This document shows, in pieces, positions 45,926-58,349 of a DNA stretch of 64,000 bases; the stretch's first letter is position 1, and the number at the start of each line of letters is the position of its first letter. A model generated the notes under the pieces. It had not been told where the DNA came from. It made no database searches and saw nothing but the letters and a program-made list of their open reading frames with translations. This DNA comes from Turritopsis dohrnii. Lineage: Eukaryota > Cnidaria > Hydrozoa > Anthoathecata > Oceaniidae. The translations under genes were made by a program, and so were the position numbers. The DNA lies in assembly GCA_027922465.2 (NCBI GenBank), contig BQMF02000001.1, forward strand, positions 620,001-684,000. Direction: 5' to 3'.

Positions 45926-46110
45926 TTTAATTTATCAGAAAATATAACTAGTTATGATTTTCCCTCAAACTGTCACTAATGTAATTCACAAAAATAAAAA
46001 CACCAGGCGGACTGGAGAATTAGGAGCTTGTCTCAAATATTTCATCGTCTTTTAATTTGTTATATATTTTTGTTATTCCAGATAATCATATTAAACCTTC
46101 TAATTAAGAA

Positions 46111-49100
46111 ATGCTGAAAAAGTTATTTTTGGGAAAAAATTTGTTTCCTCTTCGACAATTAACCTGCAGTAAGATTGCCAGAGCACAATATCACCAAACA
46201 GAAGAAGGTATATACTGTATTTGCCGTGTGTATAGGTCGACTTTGTGTATAAGTCGAACAGTGAATATGAAAGTTCAAATAGATGCTAGATCGTTGAGCC
46301 TGGTGTATAAGTCGGACCTAAACTTGATCATCTTTCATCTGATCAAACATGGAAAGTGCATAATTTTTTCGCGGCAAAGAAAACTGGTTTCCTAAACTTG
46401 TCACGCATCCATTTTATCAATAATTTGCAGAAGTAATCTCCATGAACTCACACCGGCGTGAAAATGCAAGAGTGAACATGTGCGTTGAGTGATTCCGTGT
46501 GATTTGTTGTGTTCTTTGTATGATTTTGTTTATCAGGTTCACACTTTCTACAACTAAATGCGTTTCAAAGCATAGTAATTATATTGACAGCATTATACAC
46601 AAAATAAATTAGTTTCCTTGTCTTTTACGAATTAATTAAAATGACCATCATAATTGGTCATTTTTTGCTGAGACATATTAATTTACCTTTTTCTTTTACC
46701 TGCACACCGGAACAGGTGCGCAATAATTCATTCATTGTTCGCTTAATTGATTAAGATCAGAGCACAGAGGGTGAGTGTAAAAAAAATGATTTTTTTAACG
46801 ATTTTAAGTTTAACGATAATGATAAAAATAACGATGATGAAATTGACCTGATTTATAAGTCGACACCTGACTTTAAGCATTAAATTAACGTAAAATAATA
46901 TCGACTTATACACCGGCAAATACAGTAATTGATTTCTATAGCAATAAATCAATGATTAGGAACAGTCAAGATGATTCTATTCTTTTGTATTAGATGGAAT
47001 AGAGGACAGAGGACCATTAGATGGCATCCGGGTTTGTGATATGACAAGGTGTTATATTATATTTGTATTTTTCTGAGATATTTAGCTTCAGTATGTAAGC
47101 AGGATTTTTTTTCTTTTCAGAGTTCTTGCTGGTCCATATTGTACCCAAATTCTTGGTGACATGGGTGCCGAAGTCCTAAAAGTTGAAAGACCAGGTGTGT
47201 TACAATGTTTTTAAGAAGCATCAATTGTCATATTCTTTAATAATCAAGTTTTACAAACTCAGGTGAAAAAAACATGAATGAACAATGAATGAGCAGCCTA
47301 TCCATGGATTCATGATTTTCATCTTAAAACATTTATATACTGAAACTTTGCAGTACTGCTAAATTCTATATATAGATTGCTATGGTTTCATAAACAAAAA
47401 TCAAAATTGTTTATTGATCTCATAGGGATTTTAAGTTATATATTTGGTTTTTGGTTAAATGTAAGGACATGAGCCTCTTATTTTGCTGAAAAATGAGAAC
47501 AAGCCAACAAATGTAGCAATGGCAATGTAAGCATTTGGTGTTGCTTCCTTTTTAGGTGTTGGAGATGATACACGAGCATGGGGTCCACCATTTGTTGGTG
47601 GTGAAAGTTGTTATTACTTGTCAATTAATCGCAACAAGAAGGTGTGTGATATAGATGACCAGATTTTCAAGTATTTTTATTTAAAAATAAGGAAGTTTCT
47701 CGTTTATGAACCTTTCACTATTATAGGAGAAATCAAAAATATTCAGAAATTCAAAGTCAGTAAAATCAAGTTAATATTAGTGAAAATTTTAAAACAGAGT
47801 TGAAGTACCTTAAAATCCGGATTCAAATTAGGTTGAAATTTCTTTTCTTCATCTTCATTTTCAAATTAATTCATTTTCATGAAAATTGTTTGAATATTTG
47901 TCAGAAATTCATAATAAAATCACATTTAGAAGCTTTTGTTGACCTTATTCATAATAAGGTGTTCGCTCAAGTTAACATGTACTTGATCATGTGAACTATC
48001 TGTTTAAAGCAAAGATGAAGTTTAACAAGTCTGTCATTGTACCTTAGCTTTGATAATCATTTTAGTTTTAACTCTTTTTTAGAGTGTTTGCATTGACTTT
48101 AGCAAACCAGAAGGAAAAGAAATGGTCTATGACGTATGGCCAATTTATCTTATAATGTTTCATTCAATTAACAATCGATTTATCCTTGTCAATTCTTCTA
48201 GTTGTTCTGTTGCTTTTTTCTCATTTAGTTAGTGAAAAAAAGTGATGTTTTTGTTGAAAACTTCACTCCCAATAAGATGGAATCGATGGGGTTTGGATAT
48301 AGGGCTTTAAAGAAGATTAATCCTCAACTTGTCTATTGCTCAATAAGTGGTTTTGGATCAAGAGGTCCTGACCGAAGGAAACCCGGCTACGATTTAGTTG
48401 CAAGTGCTATTGGTGGCTTGATGAGCATTACTGGACCAGAGGTAAATGGAGAAGACGTTTACTGGCATGTAGTGACTAAGTAAAGTTTTAAAACCTGTAT
48501 CTTAACTTATTATTACATGTTTGTTAAAAAGCAGTATTTACAATTGAGAAAATAACATTTGATGGTATTGTGATTTGATTCTTTTTTTGGCATCAATCGG
48601 TAATTAAACACAACTGTTTTGATCAGGATGGTGACCCATGCACTGTTGGAGTTTCCATTACAGATATTATGACAGGGATGTATGCTCATGGTGCCATTAT
48701 TGCTGCCTTGTATGAAAGATTATCAAGTGGAGTTGGAAAACAAATCAGTGCCTCTTTACTGCAATCACAGGTGAAATAAAAATATGTGAATATTTGCTTG
48801 GAAAGTTTTTTATAACTTTGCTCATTTTTTTTATTTTTTGTGTTTTCGCCCTTCATGCATCATCTAGTGATCTGTAGAATTTGCTCCCTGGCAAAATGAA
48901 GGCACGTTGAAAATGAGTCAGCAGTTTTCTACGAAAGGAAACTGCAAGAAGCATACTTTTTTGAAACTGTTCAATTTTCTGACATTTAGGTTGCTTTCTT
49001 ATCACATGTAGCAGCCAATTATTTGAATGTCGGTCAGGTTGGAAGGAGGCATGGTACTGCACATGGCACTATTGTTCCATACCAGGTAAGAATTGGTAAT

Positions 49101-50781
49101 CTACAAAAAGTTTGAAATCATGTCAAACATCATACAAACAATTTTGTTCATGTATCTGTGACTTTTATTTTAAGTTTTGTTTTAAGTAGTAACTTCAAGG
49201 GTCGTGTTGTGAGAAGAAGCTCTTTAAAAACGCCATAAATCTCAAACAAAAAACAAACAAAAAGAAATTCTTATTCTGTTTTTTCTCGTAATTTACCTAT
49301 AACTTCATTTAATACAGTCATTTTGTCTTAAATCAATATAGACATCTCTCAAAAGTCGTTTCTCCACTAGGAATGCAGAAATGAATATGGTTGTGTCTAT
49401 AAAGAAATTTCAGACCATAATTAGTAGCTGCAACATTGTTGTTGTTGTTTAGGGATTTCATACTGGGGACGAGCATGATATCGTCATTGCTGCTGCGAAT
49501 GACAAACATTTCAAAAACATGGCAAAGGTATTATTAAATACATTTAATAATAATAATAATATTAATTCGTGAAATTATTTCCAATCAATCCCACACAGCA
49601 GTGAACTTTCTTTTTCAAGAGAGACAAATTATCTCATCCTTCCGATCTGAATCGTTGTTTTTTGAACCGGTGATATAGATTAACCGTTCCTTTAAAAGTA
49701 AAGTTCTTTTCACAATTTGCACATTAGAGAGTAAAGCTCTTTCCACACTGTGTGATTTTCACATTTTTAACAGCTTTTTTACTGTTTGGCTTTAGGCCAT
49801 TGGTTTACCCGATCTCGCTACTGATAAGAGATACCTTACAAACGCAAAACGTGTTGTCAACAGAGATCCACTAACCAAGACGATGCAGACAAAGTATAAA
49901 TTCCTTTCTCTCATGCCTTTTTTTCAAGTACTTTTCCTGGAATTTCTGTTTGAACACTGAAGAATTGGTCGAATTGTTTTGGGTTTTTTTTGACATTTTA
50001 ATTGGTCCTCTGTCAGCTAATTACTGCAGATATAAGGGCGAAGCTCAAATACCAAAACGCTGTGCCTCCTCTGACAAAGGGTGCTGTAAGAACGATTTCT
50101 TCTGACATTGTGATTGTTAATGATCACAATTTTGACATGGAAACCGTCTGTCGATTGTTATTGGCAGCCCCGTTATAACGACGATTTCGATTTTACCAAA
50201 CCTTTATTAAAACTTCTCCGTATGAACAACAATGGACGAAACTTTCAAGATACCCTTTCAAAATCTATATAGAATGAACGTTGTATATGTTGATGTAGGT
50301 TAGAGGAGCGACCGGCAGATGATTGGTTGGAGTTACTAGAGGAAGCAGGTGTTCCGTGTGGAAGAATAAACCATGTTGGTGAAGTGTTTGACGATCCGCA
50401 AGTTTACGATTTAGACATGGTACTTCGAATCCCTCACCCCACTGCCGGTCAAGTTGTCGTTCCAGGTAAAATTCTCATTTGATAAGCAATTGAGACATTC
50501 GAGGCGTTCATAAGCACAATTGTATCGGTAATGACGGGATACTAGTTTAAATTTATTTCCCATGACATTTTCTCACCAACTGTTTTGTTGCTTTTGTTAA
50601 AAAAGGACCTGCTGTGGACTACAACGGGCGTTCTATATTAAATACGCCCTTGCACCCTCCTATCAGAGGTGAACATACAATGGAGGTTGTAGAAGACGTA
50701 CTTGGTTATAGCGAAGATAAAATCCATACGTTGCTTGAAAGAAAAATTATAGAAGATGGAAGTCATTTTAGAAGGACATAG
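46111..50781 (+). CDS. SUGCT: Succinate-hydroxymethylglutarate CoA-transferase (family III)
   Basis: Complete gene of 12 exons: 46111-46207, 46994-47048, 47121-47194, 47556-47641, 48083-48133, 48229-48441, 48627-48770, 48990-49085, 49453-49527, 49796-49893, 50299-50465, 50606-50781. All junctions are GT-AG and in phase, encoding 443 aa, the length of vertebrate SUGCT. The first ~30 residues are basic and lack acidic residues until the end ([17 protein letters not shown]), a likely mitochondrial presequence. Family motifs: [20 protein letters not shown] with VERPG next, [36 protein letters not shown], and [20 protein letters not shown], in which Asp205 aligns with the catalytic Asp of the family. 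C-terminal [20 protein letters not shown] is typical. The enzyme transfers CoA from succinyl-CoA to glutarate; this substrate choice is inferred from orthology. Confidence 0.95.
46215..46925. mobile_element. TA-flanked MITE in SUGCT intron 1 (711 bp)
   Basis: Ends CTGTATTTGCCG.TGTATA and TATACACCGGCAAATACAG are inverted, with TA on both sides (46213-46214, 46926-46927). Subterminal TATAAGTCGA repeats lie at both ends (GTGTATAAGTCGAACA near 46248; TTTATAAGTCGACACC near 46854). Tc1/mariner/pogo type by target site. Confidence 0.8.
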
Positions 50782-51640
50782 GAGCAAATATGTATCAGAT
50801 CATTATGTATCAGTATGCAAGTATACTCGACTCTTGAAAACTCGAACACTTGATTTCTTGAACTCTTCGACAAATCGAACGTTTTGTCGGTCCCTTGACG
50901 TGTAATTTCTACCTATCTCAACTTTTGGAAACTCGAACTCTTTTCTATTTTCTTTTTTACTATTTTCCCAGTCCCCTGAGAATTTGGGTTTTGGAGAGTC
51001 GACTGTAAAATATCTTACTATACGCAGTTTATAACTAGTGGGTAAAATCGTCAAAAATCACTGCGATGAAGAACATTTATTTGGAAATAGTGTGTGTTAT
51101 CACAAATAGTGCGTAATATTTGTTTGCATTTCTATAGCACAATGTACTTCTTCCCAGAGACTTTTAAACGAATTTGCCTTTTGGTAACTGTACTATCATC
51201 AACCGTCACGACATCGCCCACTTTCATATATCGTATATTTTACTGACCACACACTAACTTTCTTACGATTGATCGACAGCAACAAGCGCTGTTTATTTTA
51301 TAGTTTTCAGAGAGACGTATGTCTTACGCCATACTCATGCATGTTTTGTTATTTTTAATTTTATATTTTCTGTATTATTTATAAAAACGACTAATTGTTA
51401 AAAACTTTAATCTCGCGTTTATGGTACTTCGTTTTTCAGTTATTTTTCATTTTTTTAATCACCCCCAGAATCGTTCTGAGCGGTTAGGGTTATTTCAAAA
51501 TGAATACCTTTTGTTCAAGTTACTACTACTTGGGGAAATATGTGAGGAAAATCTTCGTGAGGAAAAACATTAGTAACTCCTGATCCATTATGGCCAAAGT
51601 AAAATCAGCTAAAGTGAAATGCAGACCGAAGTGGAATTCT
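50782..51640. other. Intergenic region, no gene seen
   Basis: AT-rich sequence between SUGCT and a LINE fragment; contains a TCTTGAAAACTCGAACACTT-like phrase repeated loosely near 50830-50940. No coding content or polyadenylation hexamer near the SUGCT stop was recognised. Confidence 0.35.
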
Positions 51641-52110
51641 GTTCATATTATTCAAATACCTGAGAGCATTCGCAATTATTTAACTTGAATAAATTATTAA
51701 GAAAGAAAAAGGTTATGCTGTTTTCCGGTAGAAGATTAGCTAATATCCACAAGTTAGACGGAGAAGACGTTTTGAAACTAGCGCTGAACGACACCCTACT
51801 CGATCGGGTATCATCTTGGAAAATACTTGGTAACATACGATCAACATATGCAGTGGAATGATCATTTAAATAACCTGATCAGAAAATGTAATGGGACATT
51901 GGTCATTTTACGTAAGATCCAACGTTTCACACCGTATAAGATGCGAAAGCAACTTGCTGAAATCCTTGCATTACCTATTCTCGATTACTGCAATGTTTTG
52001 TTCTTAAATGCACCTGCGTATTCGATAATGCGCTTACAGAAAGTTGTGAACTGTGCTGCATCGTGAAATGACAAATATACTTCATTAAAAAAAAAGAAAA
52101 AAAAAGGGAA
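51640..52110 (+). pseudogene. 5'-truncated LINE fragment (RT C-terminal part)
   Basis: 51705-51835 reads KVMLFSGRRLANIHKLDGED then VSSWKILG. After a one-frame slip it continues TYDQHMQWNDHLNNLIRKCN and RFTPYKMRKQLAEILALPIL then DYCNVLF, the thumb region after the RT palm in Jockey/CR1-like elements. It ends at an A-rich tail at 52087-52108. It is a different LINE lineage from the two larger copies. Confidence 0.7.
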
Positions 52111-52340
52111 ATCTTATGGGAAAATTTCTGTATTTCAAGTACCTTAAAAATTCACGTCACTTTGATGGAAGAAAATCTCATGTAAACGCCATCTTTGAAA
52201 TTGAATTGAAAACTGTATCAGTCCTCCACGTGGACACCTTCGTACCCAGTGTTTCTTGCTATTTTGAAATACAGGCTTCGGCAAAGATGTTTAAAAGCAA
52301 GGAACCCTGGGTATGGGGTTGTCACTGGTCTTGCCTGGTT

Positions 52341-53276
52341 TTACACAAAAGCTTTACAGTTGATATATACGTCGTCATTTTCACTTTTGCATTTCCAGTC
52401 AAGAAAATCTTCATGATTCTGAAGAGCTATGCCATTCCATCCATCATGTTTACTAAAACAATTCATATCCTTTTCTTGCAAAAAGTCGTAGCATGATTCG
52501 TATTGTCGATGCAAATTATGGTCCTGCCTGTATCTGCCCTGGACGAGTAACCGGTTGTTTTCGGGATCACGGATAGCTAATATGCCACATTCTTTACAAT
52601 AGATTTGTTCAATCTTTGCCCCTATATCATGGATTGTCTCATAAACGTGATCCAAACCGATTGCAATGAATCCGTTTTCCGTTGGTGTTACGTGAAGTGA
52701 CTTTGAATGTTTCAAGGAAAGTTGAACTTGAAAATGTCCAGAACATTTCGACAAGAAATAACAGAAGCTGTCCTTTTCATAGACTGGTTCTGATCTCAGC
52801 AAAAATGAATAAAAGTTACGCATTGCGATGAAGTCCTCACGAACAAAAATGTTAATTCTGAGGACTGACGGTCCCTGGTCACATAATGCGACCGAAAACA
52901 AAGGATAGGCTTGTGAGAGCTGAAAAAATTCCTGTTTAGCTACGACAGACGAATCTCTGAGATCTAAAATCTGGAATTTGTGATGAAATATCCAAGGTTC
53001 AGACTTGATCAGCCTCTGAATGCTTATTGCTGTAGTTTTTCCAATATTTTCAGGACTTAATAATAAGTTAACGCTGATACTCTGAGATGTCACATAGTTC
53101 GAAGCTCTTCTTTCTGTTAATGGAACTGAATGCGAATGAGTATATGATACTTGTTCCACTTGCAATATACCTTCCCATATCTTTGTGATCTCTGTTATTC
53201 TGTCAAACACGTTATCCAAGCAATGTTCCTCGTTGTGGTTTTGCGGTATAACCAATAGACACAAATTAGTCTTCAT
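52341..53276 (-). CDS. FAM124-domain protein
   Basis: Single uninterrupted frame of 311 aa from the Met at 53276 (MKTNLCLLVIPQNHNEEHCL). The central part matches the FAM124 domain, a vicinal-oxygen-chelate (glyoxalase-like) fold: VLRINIFVREDFIAMRNFYS, EPVYEKDSFCYFLSKCSGHF, VQLSLKHSKSL, then a second half with KECGILAIRDPENNRLLVQG, corresponding to the DxxGNxxLLQ end of FAM124A/B. The family's biochemical function is poorly known; no metal-binding triad can be asserted. A splice-acceptor-like TTTAACAG directly precedes AATGAAG, so an upstream exon is possible, and the start is therefore tentative. The protein is shorter than FAM124A of vertebrates, lacking its long C-terminal tail. Confidence 0.75.
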   Translation of the reverse strand: MKTNLCLLVIPQNHNEEHCLDNVFDRITEITKIWEGILQVEQVSYTHSHSVPLTERRASNYVTSQSISVNLLLSPENIGKTTAISIQRLIKSEPWIFHHKFQILDLRDSSVVAKQEFFQLSQAYPLFSVALCDQGPSVLRINIFVREDFIAMRNFYSFLLRSEPVYEKDSFCYFLSKCSGHFQVQLSLKHSKSLHVTPTENGFIAIGLDHVYETIHDIGAKIEQIYCKECGILAIRDPENNRLLVQGRYRQDHNLHRQYESCYDFLQEKDMNCFSKHDGWNGIALQNHEDFLDWKCKSENDDVYINCKAFV

Positions 53277-53439
53277 TCTGTTAAATACAACAAAAAATAA
53301 AAGCAGATGGTTACCATACCTAATCTTCGTTACCAATACTTTGTTATTTCTGTTTGAGAGCCTCGTTCTTACAAAATAAGGGAACTTAAGTCAAAGGTTC
53401 ACAAAAATGTGACAGTCTGTCAGACGAAAAATGTCGCCG

Positions 53440-53520
53440 TTGAAAAGTTTTCTGCAATTTGATTGGCTGAGTAAACAAGTTTTTTAAACCAATAAAATTG
53501 CAGAAAGCTTTTTCGTAGCT
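53440..53520. repeat. Short inverted repeat AGTTTTCTGCAATTTGATTGG
   Basis: GTTTTCTGCAATTTGATTGG at about 53444 is inverted as CCAATAAAATTGCAGAAAGC at about 53492; imperfect 20-bp arms around a 28-base spacer. A small MITE or solo hairpin between FAM124 and the 85-bp palindrome. Confidence 0.65.
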
Positions 53521-53586
53521 CAGTTTATGTAGAGAACGATCTAAGCAATGCATCCGCTATGGATAGCTTTACATTATACATCCTTA

Positions 53587-53671
53587 TTTTCACTGCTTGA
53601 TATTTTAATCATAAAGCTATATATATAACTTATATATATAGCTTTATGATTAAAATATCAAGCAGTGAAAA
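53587..53671. repeat. Perfect 85-bp palindrome (42-1-42) upstream of the FAM124 gene
   Basis: 53587-53628 and 53630-53671 are exact reverse complements around a single base at 53629. Arms include CTTGATATTTTAATCATAAA and end in an AT run at the centre. It starts about 310 bp 5' of the FAM124 start codon. Confidence 0.95.
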
Positions 53672-56290
53672 ATAGAATCTTTCGAATTATTTTTCCCATC
53701 TGTTTAATTTCAAAGCACTTGATCAAGGTTTTTTGCCTTTATGATACACTGTCACATGGAAAAATCGGAAAAATCATGAAGCAGTTAAATTTCAAGAATG
53801 TTAACTGTAGTTGTAAACAATTACAAAAATTGTTCAAACATCTTGTCCTTTTGTGTCGGGTTCTTCTTGCTGTAAGATTTGATTTTTAATTGATTTTTGA
53901 AAAAAGAATCTGGCATTTCATCGTTTAATAGAAATCGTAATAACCTCCTACCTGGGACTTGGGAACTGCTGATAAGTTTAGGTTATCCAATTGTTTTGAT
54001 CAATGGATTTTAAAATGAGACGTCAGATTTCCACACGTTGGTTCCGTTCTTCATGTCGTAAATGTTATTTTCTTGTTACGAGTCCTTTAGATTGATGACG
54101 TCATTTTGCACTGAAACGAAAGATAAATATTTTGTTACCAGGCTCTCATCTGGTGGTTATTAAAGAAATTATGCTGTTATAATGAAGAGAATTGAGGACG
54201 AGGTATGGTATTGTTGTGTTTTTTTTAATGAAAGGTATGTTTATTTTAGCTACAATAAACATCCACACAAAGGAAATGATTGCTGAAACAACGCCAACAT
54301 TTTATACTGGAATTTCATCAGCCATCATTTCATACAGTTTGTCATCCAATTTCCAAATGTATTTTCGGTGTAACAGATCTGGTCAGATGAACATGAAATT
54401 CAGGAATGCCTTATTCTTTCAGGTGATTTTAAAAAGTTTTTAATCGGGGGGTTATTATCGATTAAAAAGTAGTATTCAGAAGAGAGAAAAATCTGATGGA
54501 CACTCAAAAATATTCCCCTTCATTTGACCAATCATACAAAACTTCCTTATTCCTTATTTAGCTCAACAAGATGCGAGACAACTCATCGGGTTTTCTCATC
54601 AGTTATTGCACAGTGAAGCACTCTGAATTGTCTTATTTTTTGTTTTGTCAAAAGCTTTTATGTCTGCTTTTTGGGTTATAGTTTTTCTACTTTATGTTTC
54701 CTGTGGCTGTACTCAGAGAAATCACTGCAACCAAATCAGATTCGTATGCAAAATAAATAAACAAATAAATAAATAAATTGCAACTCAAACCTTAAAGAAA
54801 ATTTATTACTATATAGGCAGAGAGTGCCGCTGTTCTGCTGACTCACCAACCAACGACAATGATTTTTTCTTCTTATTTGGACAGCTATGTATGTGTTTTT
54901 TTGGAACACTTGTATATATTTGTTTATATATATCTGATTTCATTCATTAAAGATATTTTTTAATGACATCAGTAAATGTCAAAACCCTGTTGGCGACATG
55001 TTGCTTGCGTACATTTATTTCAATCTTCCTTGTTTTTATAATTTTTTCTATAATACACTTGAGCTTCGATGTACTTAAGTTTCCATAACAGATTAGCCTG
55101 ACATTTTCTTACATTTTTTATCAAGACTGTATTTGAAAATTCTGTCATCTTATATCCGATAGATTAATTAAAAATAAAGAATCCTAGCATAAACATAATG
55201 TTCTGCTTCAAACCAATAAGATGCTGAATGAATCAAAGCACCTGCACTGTATGCTCGAAATAATAACTTTTCAGAAGTCGTTTTCAGGATGTATTTTGCG
55301 GAAGCCGTATATATCACAGTTATTTTTTCACATTTCTTTAAGCATTGCTTTGAGGAATTTGTGTGAAATGAAACACTTCATTTTATTGTTAAGAATAGCA
55401 TGCAGCATGTTAAAAAGCGATACTCGTTTGCTTTACTTTTGGATCATGTTCGCACATTTTGGATAGCTCTCATTCCATGTGCTTTTAAAAGGATAATTGC
55501 TGTTTGACTTCGTTTTTAGAAAGTTCTTCAAATGTCTGCTAGATCCGTTACTATCTTCGTTCTCTCGATCATCAAATCAAACAGATTGTGTATTATATCA
55601 CTCTTTGATATGAACAATCTACTTAAGAACCACAATCCGCTTTACGATTAATTTGGGATTATAGTAAACAAAGGCTTAGTTTGGTCACAGAGATGAACAA
55701 GTTCTTTTGAAGAATGACATATTAGTCACTGATGTTTTTATGCTTTCGTCTCAACTTATAACTGAGAGCTATGGCTTACTTTTCACTGACTGTCTGAACT
55801 ATCTGCAGAACTATCAGTAGAGAGGTGTCAGAATGTTTCTCAGACCTTAAGAAAATCAGTGAAAACGGAAAATCCAAATTTCATACAGAAACAAAACGTT
55901 TTATAATTAATAATTTCATTATTATTTTGACGATGTTATTATAGAAAACCACTACGATCTATTTTCGGCTTTTCGTGACCGTGTGTTCTGACCGCTAATT
56001 GAATTTTCAACTCTTCATCGCGTCTGTTCAGTAGAGGCAGCGGAGGTACAACAGTCTTTAAGCACCGTGTCATGGCCTAAGCAACAACTGTGGCCTCGTT
56101 TTGAAATTCTTCATTTCTTTAATAAATCTCACTGTGGAATAGAATAAACTATGTATATTGCTAAGCAACGAAGATGTCAAACTAGTAAAGTAATAGAATA
56201 CATAGAACCGAGGCGAAACTCGGGTCTGTTGAATGATCATTTTCAATTTTCATTTTCAATTTGTTTGAAGTTATGTTCACATACTGCACA
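53672..56290. other. Unassigned AT-rich intergenic DNA
   Basis: No gene or clear repeat recognised beyond an AAATA-rich tract near 54750-54778. Short frames here lack domain features or splice context. Confidence 0.35.
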
Positions 56291-56297
56291 CTCGTAA

Positions 56298-57014
56298 CAT
56301 GGAGGTATAAAACAGAAGGAGAACGAACTCAAAATCTGCTATTGTACTATCCGTGATGCGCTGCATTGTTTAAGTCCTCAGTGTGCAATAACATATAATT
56401 GCTATCATCTTGCATAATTTTTATAATTTTGGCGTTCTTGCGTGAAAATTTCGTTCATATCAATTCTCCAATGTGATTAAAGATCGTTAGGGTAAAGTTC
56501 TTAGCATGCATAATCTATAGGAATTGGGGGAATTATGCAAAAACGTCACAAATATGCAACGAAAACATTGCAACTTTAGGTCTATATATCTCGTGATCCC
56601 CTCAAGCAGTTTCGCCGAGCTTCAGTTTTTGATGAGAGAATAATCCTAAGTTTTTGCACGTACCGCGGCACTATCGAGGCGCATTTAAGTCAGAAGATAT
56701 GTAGATTGGAACTTATACATGAATTACGCGATATCTTCAACTCTGTATAAAAACATAGATTTTCATTTGTTTCTCAAGGAAGCTTTAGGTTTAATAATCT
56801 GCTTGTCACTATGCAGCAAGTTGATCTGTTGTTATAATGGATGATATTTGGTTTTTAAATTGTCGTTAATTTTTAAAAAAGTATTCGTTTCACCGACAAC
56901 CAGCCGAAAGCGCATCACGGATGACATCAAAGTGATACCGCAATGAATAGAATGGTCATTATCTGAATAATAGAAAAATAAGAGTTCGTTCTCCTTCTGT
57001 TTTATACCTCCATG
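56298..57014. mobile_element. TIR element with 33-bp perfect ends and a 7-bp duplication
   Basis: Both ends read inward CATGGAGGTATAAAACAGAA then GGAGAACGAACTC, 33 bp without mismatch. CTCGTAA flanks both sides directly (56291-56297, 57015-57021). A further inverted pair (CCGTGATGCGCT near 56351 and AGCGCATCACGG near 56910) continues the symmetry. 717 bp, non-coding. Superfamily unresolved. Confidence 0.85.
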
Positions 57015-57021
57015 CTCGTAA

Positions 57022-58349
57022 TATTAACAGATGTCTGCCTCTATACTCAATTCCACGTTTATTAGAAATTCCAGGTGGCGTTTATTCCAGAATGAAAAAT
57101 GTGATAAAAATAGACAAATCTTTTCTTTTCCTTAAAACGTCGCAAAAGATTGTGTGGAAATGTTTTTCACAAAAGATATGTTCACATGGCACAAAAATGT
57201 CAAAGAATATCACTGTCGCTGTTCTTTGAAAAGGATTTTCAGAAGCAAATGTTCGGCTATAAGTACAGCGTTTAATAGAGGGTGACGTTTACGGTATTAC
57301 GGTATTACATTTAGTACAGATACGGAAAGGACCGCTGTCTATATATCAAAAGAGTTCGAGTATTACGTATAAGGTTAGGTACTACACAGTTAGTAAGAGA
57401 AGGGCTTACAACACAAACCGATGTAATATTGAATATTGTTGGCATTCTTTTGCAATGAAACCGTTACAAATTTTGAGAAAAAAACTTTGAGAAATCAAAT
57501 TTCAAAATTATATATACACCAGATATCTCCAGCTGCAAATTATATATGCCCCAGATATCTTCAGTTGCAAATCCAATTGGTTAATGAATTTTAAAGAGAT
57601 TAATGAAACACATTTTCAATAAGGCATGGTTCACACCTATCGATTTAAAGAGGTTGTCCGTTTTTCCCTTCTTCTACATCAATTGTTATTATTGGAACAT
57701 TGCATCCTGATTCATCTGTCTCTTTGAAGAAGAAACGAATAGACAGTGTTAAAGACACAGGCTAAAAATGGACAACGGTTTTGAGTAATTCTTCATTAAA
57801 ATAATTCTGATAACGTAAAATTAATCAAGTTTGAATGACATTGATTCCTACATTTCGTTTTCCTCTTATCAAAAGCTGTTTTAACTGTAGATTCCCTATT
57901 TTAATCGCTGGTTTTGATTGGTGAAAATGATTGAAGATATTAAAATCGGGTTAAAAGTTGGACTCTAAGTCAGTACAAAATTAATGAGCAATTATAAACT
58001 ATTGACGTAACAACAAATTGACGTGTTTTGAGCTGATAAACACATCGAGACATCCATTCTCCATTTTCATATACAAGAGCTTGCTAAATAATCAAGTTAA
58101 GCATTGATGAACAACAGACATCAAAACGAGGTTCTATATACTGACTAATTCAATCGCCCAAAAACAAGTCATAACTTTGAGATGAACTTCTCGTCGATTG
58201 TATGGCTAGACGCAGTGTTACAATGCCGTTAAAGGGCGAAAAACTTCCCGTTACGCCGGAACCTCACCTTTCGAGGAATGCGTGTATGCGCATTGACGTT
58301 CGTTTATGTATACCGAACTTAGAAGCACATCTTTCAACTCGTGAATGTT
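57022..58349. other. Region 3' of the Cys-loop receptor, no gene seen
   Basis: Contains a locally duplicated phrase (ATATATACACCAGATATCTC near 57509 and TATATATGCCCCAGATATCT near 57541). Possible 3' UTR of the minus-strand receptor lies at its right end. Nothing else recognised. Confidence 0.35.

Larger units (their letters stand above)
42731..46110. other. Gene-poor AT-rich region upstream of SUGCT
   Basis: No coding exon was recognised. Contents seen: an AT microsatellite near 42923, a possible TTAA element (43474-44545, entered separately), a TCCTAC microsatellite and a CTGAT/ATCAG-rich block (both entered separately). Confidence 0.4.
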
